A stretch of 64,000 nt of DNA from Thermoactinospora rubra (GTDB lineage: Bacteria > Actinomycetota > Actinomycetes > Streptosporangiales > Streptosporangiaceae). Positions 50,437 through 58,494 of this stretch are shown here, one piece after another (positions within the stretch are counted from its first letter, which is position 1; every line of letters begins with the position of its first letter). Under the pieces are notes generated by a model, which saw only the letters and a program-made list of their open reading frames with translations, was not told the DNA's origin and searched no databases. Position numbers and translations under genes: made by a program. The stretch lies in contig NZ_MSZZ01000050.1 in NCBI RefSeq assembly GCF_002093975.1, positions 1 to 64,000 of the forward strand. The letters are read 5' to 3'.

Positions 50437-51651
50437 CCCGTGGTCGGCCAGCACCGCCCGGGCCGCCCGGCGGCCGGACACCAATGCGCCCTGGATGGAG
50501 CCGGTGTCGCGGTGGTCGCCGCAGATGTAGTGGCGGTCGGACAGGCGTACCGGACGGCGCAGCGTCAACGGCGGCGTCATCGCCGGCAGGGCGTGCTCGA
50601 CGGGATAGGTGGCCAGATGCGCCCAGGTGGAGGTGTCGCCGTAGATGTCCGCCAGCCGGGCGCGCACCCTCGGCTCCTCGGCGTCGCCGGCCAGGCCCAG
50701 CACCGAGGTGGCGACGAGGGCCCGGCCGTCGGCGGAGTACTCCGGCGCGACGTCGGTGAGCACCACGGTGTCGGCGATGACGCCCTCCACGTCGGCGATC
50801 TGGATCGGCTCGCCCAGCGGCGAGCGCGGCGCGAGGTGGTAGAAGGTGGTGACCGACCGCATCTCGGGGACCTCGGTGCCGGGGACGAGGCCGGCGGCGG
50901 TGTGCGGGTCGGTGGCGATGACGACGGGGCCCTGGAGTTCCTCGCCGCCCGCCAGCCGTACCCCGGTGCCGGTCAGCTCGGTGACCCGCGTGCCCAGCCG
51001 GACCGTGCCGGGCGGCAGGTTGCCCGCGAGCTGGGCGGGGATCTGCCCCATCCCGCCCGCCGGCAGGGCGATGGTGCCCCGCGCGAAGGACCGCCACAGC
51101 AGGTGGAAGAACCGGCTGGAGGTCTCCAGCCGGCGTTCCAGCACCACGCCGGCCAGGAAGGGCCGGAAGAACCGCTCGATCATCGCCTCCGACAGCCCCC
51201 AGGCCCGCAGCTCGCCGGCGGTGTCGCGCTCGACGCCGGCGGCGATCCGGCGGGCGGGCAGCAGCATGTCGCGGGCGGTCAGCGCGCCCAGGCGGGCCTT
51301 GTCCGCCACCGTTCCCACGTCGGCGAACAGGCCGCTGAAGGCGTGCTCGGGATGCTTCCATGGCAGCATGACCCGTTCCATGCGGCCCCGGTGGAACAGC
51401 AGCAGGCCGGAGCGGAAGGGCCGCAGCCGCAGCGCCGGCAGGTCCAGCACGCGCGCCGCCTCGGGGTAGCCGGTGTTGAACACCTGGAAGCCCCGGTCCA
51501 GCCGGAAGCCGTCCACCACGTCGGTCCGCATCCTGCCGCCGACCCGGTCGGCGGCCTCCAGGACGCTCACGGCCAGGCCGGCGCGGTGCAGGTGCAGGGC
51601 GCAGGCCAGGCCGGCCAGGCCCGCGCCCACCACGATCACCGGGTACGGCAT
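50431..51651 (-). CDS. FAD-dependent amine-oxidase-fold oxidoreductase
   Basis: 406 residues from ATG 51651. N-terminal dinucleotide motif VIVVGAGLAGLACALHLHRAGLAVSVLEAADRVGGRM, FRLDRGFQVFNTGYPEAARVLDL, FFRPFLAGVVLERRL, ALPAGGMGQIPAQLA, and the C-terminal FAD motif ICGDHRDTGSIQGALVSGRRAA. It is related to phytoene desaturase/protoporphyrinogen-oxidase-like enzymes. Its stop codon touches the convergent MerR-type regulator gene end. The DUF4383 gene lies 12 bp upstream, so they are probably one operon. Confidence 0.88.
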   Translation of the reverse strand: MPYPVIVVGAGLAGLACALHLHRAGLAVSVLEAADRVGGRMRTDVVDGFRLDRGFQVFNTGYPEAARVLDLPALRLRPFRSGLLLFHRGRMERVMLPWKHPEHAFSGLFADVGTVADKARLGALTARDMLLPARRIAAGVERDTAGELRAWGLSEAMIERFFRPFLAGVVLERRLETSSRFFHLLWRSFARGTIALPAGGMGQIPAQLAGNLPPGTVRLGTRVTELTGTGVRLAGGEELQGPVVIATDPHTAAGLVPGTEVPEMRSVTTFYHLAPRSPLGEPIQIADVEGVIADTVVLTDVAPEYSADGRALVATSVLGLAGDAEEPRVRARLADIYGDTSTWAHLATYPVEHALPAMTPPLTLRRPVRLSDRHYICGDHRDTGSIQGALVSGRRAARAVLADHGS

Positions 51652-51662
51652 GGCCGTACCCC

Positions 51663-52121
51663 TCACAGGGACGCCACCGAGCGGCGGCCCGGCCCCCGGC
51701 CCAGGACGGCGCCCAGCGCGACCATGCCCACGCCGAGCAGCAGGTGGAGCCAGTTGTCCGCGGTGTTGAGCGGGACGAAGTTGGCCGCGCTGTCCTGGTC
51801 GACGAGCAGGCCGTAGATCCACAGCATCAGGTAGACGACGCCGCCGCCGATGAGGAAGGCGCGGGCCGCGGTCCAGGTCCGCGCCATCAGGATGCCGGCG
51901 ACGCCGAACAGCAGGTGGACGACGTTGTGCAGGATGGAGACCTGGAAGATCCCCAGCAGCATCGCGTCGGAGTGGTGGCCGGCGAACTGCATGGTGTCGT
52001 ATCCGGTCGTCAGGCCGGGGATGAAGCCGAGCACTCCCACCAGCAGGAAGGTCGCTCCCACGACGAGTGCGGCCAGCTGCAGGGGCGAGCGGGTTGTGGT
52101 CGTGCCGTGTGACGTGCCCAT
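51663..52121 (-). CDS. DUF4383 membrane protein
   Basis: 152 residues, four helices: LAALVVGATFLLVGVLGFIPGLTTG, LGIFQVSILHNVVHLLFGVAGILMA, FLIGGGVVYLMLWIYGLLV, and NTADNWLHLLLGVGMVALGAV. The conserved HNxVHLLFG and DNWLHLLLG repeats define DUF4383. It is the first gene of the leftward operon with the FAD oxidoreductase and faces the DUF523-DUF1722 gene over 95 bp that contain a phased repeat. Confidence 0.88.
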   Translation of the reverse strand: MGTSHGTTTTRSPLQLAALVVGATFLLVGVLGFIPGLTTGYDTMQFAGHHSDAMLLGIFQVSILHNVVHLLFGVAGILMARTWTAARAFLIGGGVVYLMLWIYGLLVDQDSAANFVPLNTADNWLHLLLGVGMVALGAVLGRGPGRRSVASL

Positions 52122-52170
52122 GAGGGCCTCCAGGTGTCGGGTCGACGGACTCTGGGTCCCTACCCAGCGT

Positions 52171-52190
52171 GCAACGTTTATGCATCGTTT
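52171..52190. promoter_or_regulatory. 11-bp-phased direct repeat GCAWCGTTT
   Basis: GCAACGTTT (52171-52179) and GCATCGTTT (52182-52190) repeat with an 11-bp period in the 95-bp region between two divergent genes of the B12-regulator island. CarH/LitR-type proteins bind direct repeats of about 11 bp, so this is a candidate operator; an ECF sigma promoter element is an alternative. Confidence 0.5.
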
Positions 52191-52216
52191 CCTGACGAGG
52201 GGGTAGTCCGAAGCGC

Positions 52217-53185
52217 ATGGCCTACACTCCCGAGGGCGCCGTCGCCGATGCCGAGCCGTACGGCAGGCCGCGGATCGCGGTCTCCAGCTGCCTGCTGGGC
52301 GAGCCGGTCCGCTTCAACGGCGGGCACAGCCGCGACCGCTTCCTGACCGGCGCGCTCGATCCGCACGTGGACTGGGTGCCCATCTGCCCGGAGATGGAGC
52401 TCGGCCTGGGCTCGCCGCGCGAGACCCTGCGGCTGGAGGCCTCGCCGTACGGGCCGCGCCTGATCACCCGCAAGACCCGTGTCGACCTCACCGGCCGCAT
52501 GACCGCACTGGCGGCGGACCGCGCCGGCCGCCTGGACGTGGACGGTTACGTGGTCAAGGCCAGGAGTCCCAGCTGCGGCATCCACGGCATCCCGCTGTAT
52601 CCCGCCGAGGGCCGCGACGGGCCGCCGCTGTCGCGCCGCCACCGCGGCCTGTTCGCCGCCGCCGTCCTCGCGGCGCACCCGCTGCTGCCGGTCGAGGACG
52701 AGGGACGGCTGACCGATCCGCTCCTGCGCGAGCACTTCGTCGAACGGATCTTCGCTCACGCCCGCCTGCGCCGGCTGCTGGCCGGGCCGCGTAAGCTGGG
52801 CGACCTCGTCGCCTTCCACACGCGGCACAAGATGCAGCTGCTGGCCCACGACCCGGCCGGCTACCGGGAGGCGGGGCGGATCGTGGCCGGGCTGCGGTCA
52901 CGCCAGGCGTATGCGGAGACGTTCCGTGCGATCCTGGCCAGGCGGGCGACGCCCGGCAGGCACGTCAACGCGCTGCACCACTGCCTGGGCATGCTCGACC
53001 TCGACGCGGCCCGGCGTGCCGACCTCGTCCAGGTGATCGATGCCTACCGGGCCGGGCTGGTACCGCTCAGCGTCCCGATCTTCCTGCTGCGCCACCACAT
53101 CGGCGGGCACGCCTACCTGGCGGACCAGACGTACTTCTCGCCGTTCCCCGACGGCCTGCGGCTGCGCCACCATGTGCCCGCCTGA
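52217..53185 (+). CDS. DUF523-DUF1722 (YbgA-like) protein
   Basis: 322 residues. N-terminal DUF523 (IAVSSCLLGEPVRFNGGHSRD, CPEMELGLGSPRETLRL, DGYVVKARSPSCGIHG; Cys residues suit an iron-sulfur or zinc site) and C-terminal DUF1722 (VERIFAHARLRRLL, RKLGDLVAFHTRHKMQLLAHDP, HVNALHHCLGMLDL, VPLSVPIFLLRHHIGGH). In E. coli the DUF1722 protein YbgA is encoded next to photolyase, and this fusion is frequent in light-induced islands. Recent work on related proteins points to 2-thiouracil desulfurization for DUF523, but activity of this protein is inference. Confidence 0.88.
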   Translation: MAYTPEGAVADAEPYGRPRIAVSSCLLGEPVRFNGGHSRDRFLTGALDPHVDWVPICPEMELGLGSPRETLRLEASPYGPRLITRKTRVDLTGRMTALAADRAGRLDVDGYVVKARSPSCGIHGIPLYPAEGRDGPPLSRRHRGLFAAAVLAAHPLLPVEDEGRLTDPLLREHFVERIFAHARLRRLLAGPRKLGDLVAFHTRHKMQLLAHDPAGYREAGRIVAGLRSRQAYAETFRAILARRATPGRHVNALHHCLGMLDLDAARRADLVQVIDAYRAGLVPLSVPIFLLRHHIGGHAYLADQTYFSPFPDGLRLRHHVPA

Positions 53186-53207
53186 CCATGGACGCCCGCC
53201 CGGTGCT

Positions 53208-53657
53208 TCAGACCGTCGTGATGAGCCTGATGAGCTCTTCCCGGAACCGCTCGTAGTCCGCCAGCGCCCCCAGGAGGCGGTCGGAGTCGCGTTCGGCGGC
53301 ACGCGCCGAGGCCAGCACCCGGCGTCCCGACTCGGTGATCTCCACGACGATGCGCCGGCGGTCGGCTTCGTCGGCCTGCTTGCGGACGTGGCCGGCACGG
53401 CGCAGGTGCTCCACGGTGCGGCTCATCGTCTGGTCCGCCACCCGGCACAGCCGCGCCAGCTCCCGCTGCGTCCGCCGCGCCTCCTCCAGGTGGTGCAGCA
53501 CGATCAACCCCGCGTGGGTGAGCCCGTGAGCCGCCAGCACGTCCTGGAACCGGCCCTCCACCAGCCGGGCGGCCACCGACAGCAGGCGGCCGGTGGGCCA
53601 GGAGCGGATGTCGGCCCGCATCGCGTCGGCCGCCTGCCGGGCCTCTCCCTCGACCAT
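53208..53657 (-). CDS. MarR-family regulator
   Basis: 149 residues from ATG 53657: LVEGRFQDVLAAHGLTHAGLIVLHHLEEARRTQRELARLCRVADQTMSRTVEHLRRAGHVRKQADEADRRRIVVEITESGRRVL, a complete winged helix. Divergent from the membrane-protein gene at 53691, with a TTCAGC-N2-GCTGAA palindrome covering that gene's start. Likely represses the membrane protein and SDR genes. Confidence 0.88.
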   Translation of the reverse strand: MVEGEARQAADAMRADIRSWPTGRLLSVAARLVEGRFQDVLAAHGLTHAGLIVLHHLEEARRTQRELARLCRVADQTMSRTVEHLRRAGHVRKQADEADRRRIVVEITESGRRVLASARAAERDSDRLLGALADYERFREELIRLITTV

Positions 53658-53690
53658 GGCGGCATTGTCCCAGAGCCGGGCCGGGAGATA

Positions 53691-54695
53691 ATGTTCAGCG
53701 TGCTGAAGAATGTGCGGGCGAGCCACGCCCTCGTGCTGGGCGTGGCCGGCTGTGCCGTGCTGACCGGGGCGGTGTGGCTGCTGGGGCAGCGGCTGCACGG
53801 CGTCGGCCTGCTCCCCGACCAGGGGGCGTCCTGGTACTACTGGAAGCTGCCGGACCCCACCGTGTGGACCCGGCTGTCGGCCTGGACCTGCTATGCCGCC
53901 CACCAGATCACGTTCTGGTGGCTGATCCACCACGCCCAGACCCGGGTGCGCCGCTACACCGGCGACCTGCACCGCGTCAACGTCGTCGCCCTGGCCGCCA
54001 ACTTCGGCTTCGTCCTGCTGCACCTGCTCCAGACGCAGCTGTTCTACGACGGCCTGGCCCAGGACGTGTCGATCTTCAGCTCGCAGGGCTCGGTCGTGCT
54101 GCTCCTGGTGGTGGTCCTGCTGATGGAGAACCGGCGGCGCGGCCTGTTCCTCGGCGCCCCCGCGCCGCTGGGCCGCGACGTGGTCGCCTTCGCCCGCAAG
54201 TACCACGGCTACCTGTTCAGCTGGGCGGCCGTCTACACCTTCTGGTACCACCCGATGGAGGCCACCAGCGGCCACCTGATCGGCTTCTTCTACATGTTCC
54301 TGATCCTGCTCCAGGGCAGCCTGTTCCTCACCCGCGCCCACACCGACCGCTGGTGGACCGTGACGCTGGAGCTCGCCGTGGCGGTGCACGGCACGCTGGT
54401 GGCCGTCATGAACGCCGGGCCGGACGGCGCCTGGCCCATGTTCCTGTTCGGCTTCCTCGGCGTCTTCCTGATCACGCAGATGCACGGGCTGGGACTCTCG
54501 CGCGCGGTCCGCTGGGCGGTGGCGGCGTGCTACGCGGGCGCGCTGATCGGCGTGCAGCTCGCCCGCGACGACCTGGTCGGCGCGCTCGACGCCCTGCGCA
54601 TCCCGGCCATCGAGTACGCCCTGGTGGGCGTGGTGGCGGTGCTGCTGTGGCTGGGACTGCGCGCCGTACGGCTGGCCCGGACGGGGGAGCGCTGA
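53691..54695 (+). CDS. Polytopic membrane protein, unknown function
   Basis: 334 residues from ATG 53691 (GTG 53700 is the alternative). About eight or nine helices: ALVLGVAGCAVLTGAVWLL, TCYAAHQITFWWLIHHAQT, VVALAANFGFVLLHLLQTQLFYDG, SVVLLLVVVLLME, LFSWAAVYTFWYHPMEATSGHLIGFFYMFLILLQGSLFLT, LELAVAVHGTLVAVMNAG. Conserved-looking His residues near helix ends (AAHQ, IHHAQ, YHPMEATSGH) hint at a metal or haem site. I cannot name the family. It forms an operon with the SDR gene. Confidence 0.72.
   Translation: MFSVLKNVRASHALVLGVAGCAVLTGAVWLLGQRLHGVGLLPDQGASWYYWKLPDPTVWTRLSAWTCYAAHQITFWWLIHHAQTRVRRYTGDLHRVNVVALAANFGFVLLHLLQTQLFYDGLAQDVSIFSSQGSVVLLLVVVLLMENRRRGLFLGAPAPLGRDVVAFARKYHGYLFSWAAVYTFWYHPMEATSGHLIGFFYMFLILLQGSLFLTRAHTDRWWTVTLELAVAVHGTLVAVMNAGPDGAWPMFLFGFLGVFLITQMHGLGLSRAVRWAVAACYAGALIGVQLARDDLVGALDALRIPAIEYALVGVVAVLLWLGLRAVRLARTGER
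53694..53707. promoter_or_regulatory. MarR operator TTCAGC-N2-GCTGAA
   Basis: Perfect 6-bp arms around 2 bp, 37 bp from the divergent MarR start and directly over the start codon of the membrane-protein gene. TTCAGC/GCTGAA is a known MarR half-site type in actinomycetes. Confidence 0.7.
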
Positions 54696-54696
54696 G

Positions 54697-55392
54697 ATGG
54701 TCATCGTCGTGACAGGAGGGACCCGCGGCATCGGGCGCGGACTGGTGGAGCGGTTCACCGCCATGGGGCACCAGGCGGTCACCGGAGGCAGCGGCACCGC
54801 CGACGTGACCGACCGCGGTCAGCTCCAGCGGCTGTGGGACACCGCCGTGGCGCGGCACGGCCGCGTGGACATGTGGATCAACAACGCCGGCGTCACCCAC
54901 GACCGCCGCCCGCTGTGGGAGCTGCCCGCCGAGCAGGCCCGCCGGGTGGTGGACGTCAACCTGACCGGAGTGATCAACGGCTGCGCGGTCGCCCTTGGCG
55001 GCATGGCCGCCCAGGGGCACGGCCACGTGTGGAACATGGAGGGCCTGGGCAGCGACGGCCGCACGGTCCCCGGCCTGGCGGTCTACGGCGCCACCAAGCG
55101 GGCGCTCACCTACCTGACGAGGGCGCTGGCCGGGGAGGTGCCGCCGGGCGTCTCGGTGGGCCTGCTCAGCCCCGGCATGGTCGTCACCGGCCTGCTCCTG
55201 CACGACCTCGACCCGGCTTCGCGCCGGGTGTTCGACGTGCTCGCCGACCGGGTCGAGACCGTCACGCCATGGCTGGCCGAGCAGGCCGTACGGCGTGCCG
55301 CCAACGGCGCGCACGTGCGCTGGCTGACCCGGCGCAAGATCCTGGCCCGCTTCGCGTGCGCCCCATTCACCCGCAGGCACGTCATGCCGTGA
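54697..55392 (+). CDS. SDR-family oxidoreductase
   Basis: 231 residues. Cofactor motif TGGTRGIGRGLVERF, NNAGVT, active-site YGATKRAL (Tyr-x3-Lys), and NMEGLGSDGRTVPGLAVYG in which the usual catalytic Ser position needs alignment. The N-M-E-G-x-G-S-D-G string is shared with proteins annotated as chlorophyll(ide) b reductase-like SDRs. It begins 1 bp after the stop of the membrane-protein gene, so the two are co-translated. Confidence 0.86.
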   Translation: MVIVVTGGTRGIGRGLVERFTAMGHQAVTGGSGTADVTDRGQLQRLWDTAVARHGRVDMWINNAGVTHDRRPLWELPAEQARRVVDVNLTGVINGCAVALGGMAAQGHGHVWNMEGLGSDGRTVPGLAVYGATKRALTYLTRALAGEVPPGVSVGLLSPGMVVTGLLLHDLDPASRRVFDVLADRVETVTPWLAEQAVRRAANGAHVRWLTRRKILARFACAPFTRRHVMP

Positions 55393-55406
55393 CGGCACCC
55401 GCGGCG

Positions 55407-55712
55407 TCAGCGTAGGGGTGTCAGGCGGATGACGGCCTTGCCGCGCGACAGGGACAGCACGCGGATGCCGATGCCGTTGAGCGATCCGGACGCGCCCTGG
55501 CTCAGCCGGTTCTCCACCATCGCGCCGGGGGTGGCGCCGCGGATGCGCATCGTGTGCTCGGTGAAGGAGATCGACAGCCGGGTGAGGCCGAAGCGGGGGC
55601 TGACCTTGAACGACACCTTCTTGGTCAGGGCGAGCTTGCATTTGCCGTCGTAGCAGGCGCGCAAGCTGGGCGCCGAGGCGGCGGCATGGGCGGGCGCGCC
55701 GGGCGCCGTCAC
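55407..55712 (-). CDS. Secreted hypothetical protein, 5' end uncertain
   Basis: The open frame from GTG 55712 gives 101 residues (APAHAAASAPSLRACYDGKCKLALTKKVSFKVSPRFGL...). In-frame sequence just before that GTG reads VALLIAGLAPVTAPGAPAHA, which is clearly a signal-peptide core but has no start codon in frame. An ATG at 55785 (MSATVGRQRSALP) in the neighbouring frame would supply a proper N-terminus if one C were removed from a C run near 55755. A frameshift or sequence error in the signal region is likely. The mature part has one Cys pair (ACYDGKC). Confidence 0.5.
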   Translation of the reverse strand: MTAPGAPAHAAASAPSLRACYDGKCKLALTKKVSFKVSPRFGLTRLSISFTEHTMRIRGATPGAMVENRLSQGASGSLNGIGIRVLSLSRGKAVIRLTPLR

Positions 55713-55738
55713 CGGCGCCAGACCCGCGATCAGCAGTG

Positions 55739-56293
55739 CTACGCCGGGGCAGCGCCGACCGCTGCCGGCCGACCGTGGCGCTCATGGATTCGGAAGACGG
55801 GGTGACCAGGTGCGATCCGGTGGAACTCCGGCAGGGGCGCCGTCGGGTTCAGCCCCAGGTGCGGCCTCGCGCCGGGTGCGACGGCGAGGTAGCGGCGCAG
55901 GATCTCGGCGCGATGCTCGGACGGGATCTCCTCCAGCAGGATCGGAGTCTCGCGACCCCGGCGGCGGAGCACAGCCGTACCGCCCGCGGCCCGGATGTTC
56001 CGCACCCAGTTCGAGTTCGGCCCCAGCATCGAGACGAGGAACTCGGCGCCGCGGTAGCTCGTGACCGCGACCGGAACCGACGTGACGGTCCCGCTGCGGC
56101 GCCCCACCACCTTCAACACGGCGGCCTGGCGCGGTGACAGCCGCCAAGCCCCGTACATCAGGACGTCAAGCCGGTTCATGAGCCGCATGAGCGCGTTGGG
56201 CCGCCCTCCTCGATACATCGCGCGCTTGAGCGCCGCGACCTCGGCCACAACAGCGCGGCCGATGCTCCGTGCCTCCGTGGGGCCTTCGGTCAT
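55739..56293 (-). CDS. Deazaflavin-dependent (F420) nitroreductase family
   Basis: 184 residues from ATG 56293. DDN-like split beta-barrel: RLSPRQAAVLKVVGRRSGTVTSVPVAVTSYRGAEFLVSMLGPNSNWVRNIRAAGGTAVLRRRGRETPI. The GRRSG...PNSNWVRNIRAAGG pattern is the family mark; members use F420H2 to reduce quinones or nitro groups. It overlaps the small membrane-protein gene by 4 bp (ATGA). A divergent TetR upstream likely controls both. Confidence 0.88.
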   Translation of the reverse strand: MTEGPTEARSIGRAVVAEVAALKRAMYRGGRPNALMRLMNRLDVLMYGAWRLSPRQAAVLKVVGRRSGTVTSVPVAVTSYRGAEFLVSMLGPNSNWVRNIRAAGGTAVLRRRGRETPILLEEIPSEHRAEILRRYLAVAPGARPHLGLNPTAPLPEFHRIAPGHPVFRIHERHGRPAAVGAAPA

Positions 56294-56730
56294 GCCGTCC
56301 TCCTCCACAGCGCGACCGCGGCCAGACCGGCGACACACGGAAGGACCTGCAACCAGCCCAGCAGCGGCGCCAGGCCGACATCCCCCGAGGTGTCCCGGAC
56401 GGTCAGTGCGGCGATCGTGATGCAGACCGCGACCGCGAGCAGCCCGGTCGCCAGCCCGTACGCCCACTTCTTGCCGGCGCGGGCCGCCCAGGCCGCGCCG
56501 AGCCAGCCGAGGAGTCCCAGCGCCCCGACCGTGGACAGGATCGCCAGGTATGCGGCGACAGCGGCGTCGATCGCACCGGAGTCGTAGGCGGGATAGCTCG
56601 CCTTGATGTGGTCGGCCAAGACGGCTCGGTCGATGAACGGGACGAGGGTGACGATCACGGTGAGCCCCGCCCCGGCGTACATCGTCGCCAGTGCGGTCCG
56701 GTTGCGCGGTCTCGTCTTCAGCGTCGTCAA
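56290..56730 (-). CDS. Four-helix membrane protein, unknown
   Basis: 146 residues with helices ALATMYAGAGLTVIVTLVPFI, AYLAILSTVGALGLLGWLGAAW, WAYGLATGLLAVAVCITIAAL and LGWLQVLPCVAGLAAVALW. A small family found with TetR and nitroreductase genes; no function assigned. It is the first gene of the two-gene operon facing the TetR gene. Confidence 0.75.
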   Translation of the reverse strand: MTTLKTRPRNRTALATMYAGAGLTVIVTLVPFIDRAVLADHIKASYPAYDSGAIDAAVAAYLAILSTVGALGLLGWLGAAWAARAGKKWAYGLATGLLAVAVCITIAALTVRDTSGDVGLAPLLGWLQVLPCVAGLAAVALWRRTA

Positions 56731-56841
56731 GGCATGGGTCCTTCCAGGTGAGTGGGACCGGTCGGCTTGCCACGTCCCATCGAGATAGTGACTTTCTCTA
56801 GCAAGTGACTCTAAGGTTTTGAATTCAGACAGTCAATGTCA

Positions 56842-56856
56842 ACGTGACAGTCACGT
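56842..56856. promoter_or_regulatory. TetR palindrome ACGTGAC-A-GTCACGT
   Basis: Perfect 7-1-7 palindrome in the 160-bp AT-richer region between the divergent TetR and membrane-protein genes. AAGTGACT-like half-sites also occur at 56785-56793 and 56802-56810. Best guess for the TetR operator acting on both directions. Confidence 0.68.
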
Positions 56857-56890
56857 GCTTAAGCGTGTGCCTTCCTGATAGCCTGCTCGC

Positions 56891-57535
56891 GTGAGCGGTC
56901 TTCGCGAGCGCTGGCGGCTCAGGGCCATGCGCGCCATCCAGGAACGCGCCCTCGACCTGTTCGACGAGAGAGGGTTCACCGCGGTCACGATCGAGGAGAT
57001 CGCGGCCGCGGCCGAGGTCTCACCGTCGTCGGTGTACCGCTACTTCGGTACCAAGGAAGGGATCATCGTCGCCGACGTCGAGTTCGACAGCATGAGCCCG
57101 GAGGCGCTCAAGGACCTCCTGGACCCCCGGGACCCCGTTGGCAGCCTGCTCCGGGCCGTCCGCGCCTACGAGGCAGCGCCCGAGCGCACCGCCGGTTCCG
57201 AGGGCGCGGGCCAAGCCCCTCATGTCGACAGGAGCCCGTGGCGCAGGGTCCGTTACTTCTTCGCCGAGCCATCGGTGCGCATGGCCGTCTGCGCCACGCT
57301 CGACCGCGCAGGCCAGCGGATCGCACCGCTGATCGCCGCGACCGGCGAGCTGACGGAAACGCAGGCCCGCGTGATCGCGAACGCCCTCGCCTTCGGCTAC
57401 TTCGCCGCACTCGAGCAGTGGTATCTCGACGGCGGCAACCGCCCTATCGCCGACTACGTCGAGGAAGGCCTGCGACCGCTACGCAGCATCTGGAGCGCGC
57501 CACATCCACCCTCTGACCACGACCATTCCGCGTGA
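56891..57535 (+). CDS. TetR-family regulator
   Basis: 214 residues from GTG 56891: RAIQERALDLFDERGFTAVTIEEIAAAAEVSPSSVYRYFGTKEGIIVADVEFD (HTH), then the ligand domain ending FGYFAALEQWYLDGGNRPIADYVEEGL. Divergent from the membrane-protein/nitroreductase pair, with a palindrome between. Confidence 0.9.
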   Translation: MSGLRERWRLRAMRAIQERALDLFDERGFTAVTIEEIAAAAEVSPSSVYRYFGTKEGIIVADVEFDSMSPEALKDLLDPRDPVGSLLRAVRAYEAAPERTAGSEGAGQAPHVDRSPWRRVRYFFAEPSVRMAVCATLDRAGQRIAPLIAATGELTETQARVIANALAFGYFAALEQWYLDGGNRPIADYVEEGLRPLRSIWSAPHPPSDHDHSA

Positions 57536-57632
57536 CGGACGATTCCGGGACGGTGGAGACGCCGGGAAGGCCACCCAGGCCGGTGCGATCGGTGAGCCCT
57601 CCTCGAACTCCTGCCGGCCGTAGAGGGCGCCG

Positions 57633-58460
57633 TCAGGGCGTCGCCGCGGCCGGGGGGTCAGGGTGCAGCGGGCAGGAACACGCAGTCCATCCGTCCGGCA
57701 TCGGGCCGAGGTCGTCATCGCGTCCCGCCTGGAGCCGTGGCCACTGGGCCATCGGACGGCCGTCGTCCATTCGGAACTGGCCGCCTTTGGAGCCCCAACG
57801 CTGTGGCCAGCCCTCGGGTGAGTCCTCCCAGGTCTCTTGCCGGCCGTAGACGGTGCGATCCAGCAGGCCGTACGACGGCGCCATCGCTTCGTTGCCGCGG
57901 CCGGAGGTCCAGTAGGTCTCGTAGACCTGGTCACCGTCTCGGAGATAGCAGGCCAGAATGCCGAAATACCGCCCTGCGATCAGCCGGTCCACGGAGTCCT
58001 TCGGCACCGCGTACCAGGGAACGGTGTAGCCCATGAAGTCGCGATAGCGCGAGCTCTCCTCGTACGACCCCTGAGACAGGACCGCGTAGCTGACGTCGCG
58101 TGAGTGCAGGTAGGCCAGCTCGTTGACGTGGGAGGTGTTGAAGGTGCAGCCCTCGCACTGCTCAGCCGCGGGCCTGCCGGGGTGCCACATGTGGAAGTAC
58201 GCGATCAACTGGGATCGCCCGTCGAAGATGTCGATCAGCGGCACCGGCCCGTCCGCTCCGATCAGCGGTGTCCGCGGATCGACTTCGACCATCGGCAGGC
58301 GGCGTCGGGCGGCGGCGATCGCGTCGCCCTCGCGGGTGTGGGCCTTTTCCCGGGCCCGAAGCTGGTCCAGCCGGGCCTGGAACGTGGCCCGGTCGACGAC
58401 GGGGGGCTTGGCCGCGTCACGGATGGTTGAAACGTTGGGCTCGGGGGGCTGGTTGGTCAT
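57633..58460 (-). CDS. DUF899 family thioredoxin-like protein
   Basis: 275 residues from ATG 58460. DUF899 marks: RLPMVEVDPRTPLIGADGPVPLIDIFDGRSQLIAYFHMWHPG, a Cys pair EQCEGCTF, HVNELAYLHSRDVSYAVLSQG, ACYLRDGDQVYETYWTSGRGNEAM, LLDRTVYGRQETWEDSPEGWPQ. A thioredoxin fold with a C-x2-C active site is likely; the substrate is unknown. The last part is followed on the same strand by a stretch reading DGALYGRQEFEEGSPIAP, close to its own C-terminal motif and so perhaps a partial duplicate. Confidence 0.88.
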   Translation of the reverse strand: MTNQPPEPNVSTIRDAAKPPVVDRATFQARLDQLRAREKAHTREGDAIAAARRRLPMVEVDPRTPLIGADGPVPLIDIFDGRSQLIAYFHMWHPGRPAAEQCEGCTFNTSHVNELAYLHSRDVSYAVLSQGSYEESSRYRDFMGYTVPWYAVPKDSVDRLIAGRYFGILACYLRDGDQVYETYWTSGRGNEAMAPSYGLLDRTVYGRQETWEDSPEGWPQRWGSKGGQFRMDDGRPMAQWPRLQAGRDDDLGPMPDGWTACSCPLHPDPPAAATP

Positions 58461-58494
58461 GGCAAGCACCTGGAGTTCCGTCTCGTAGTGGTGA

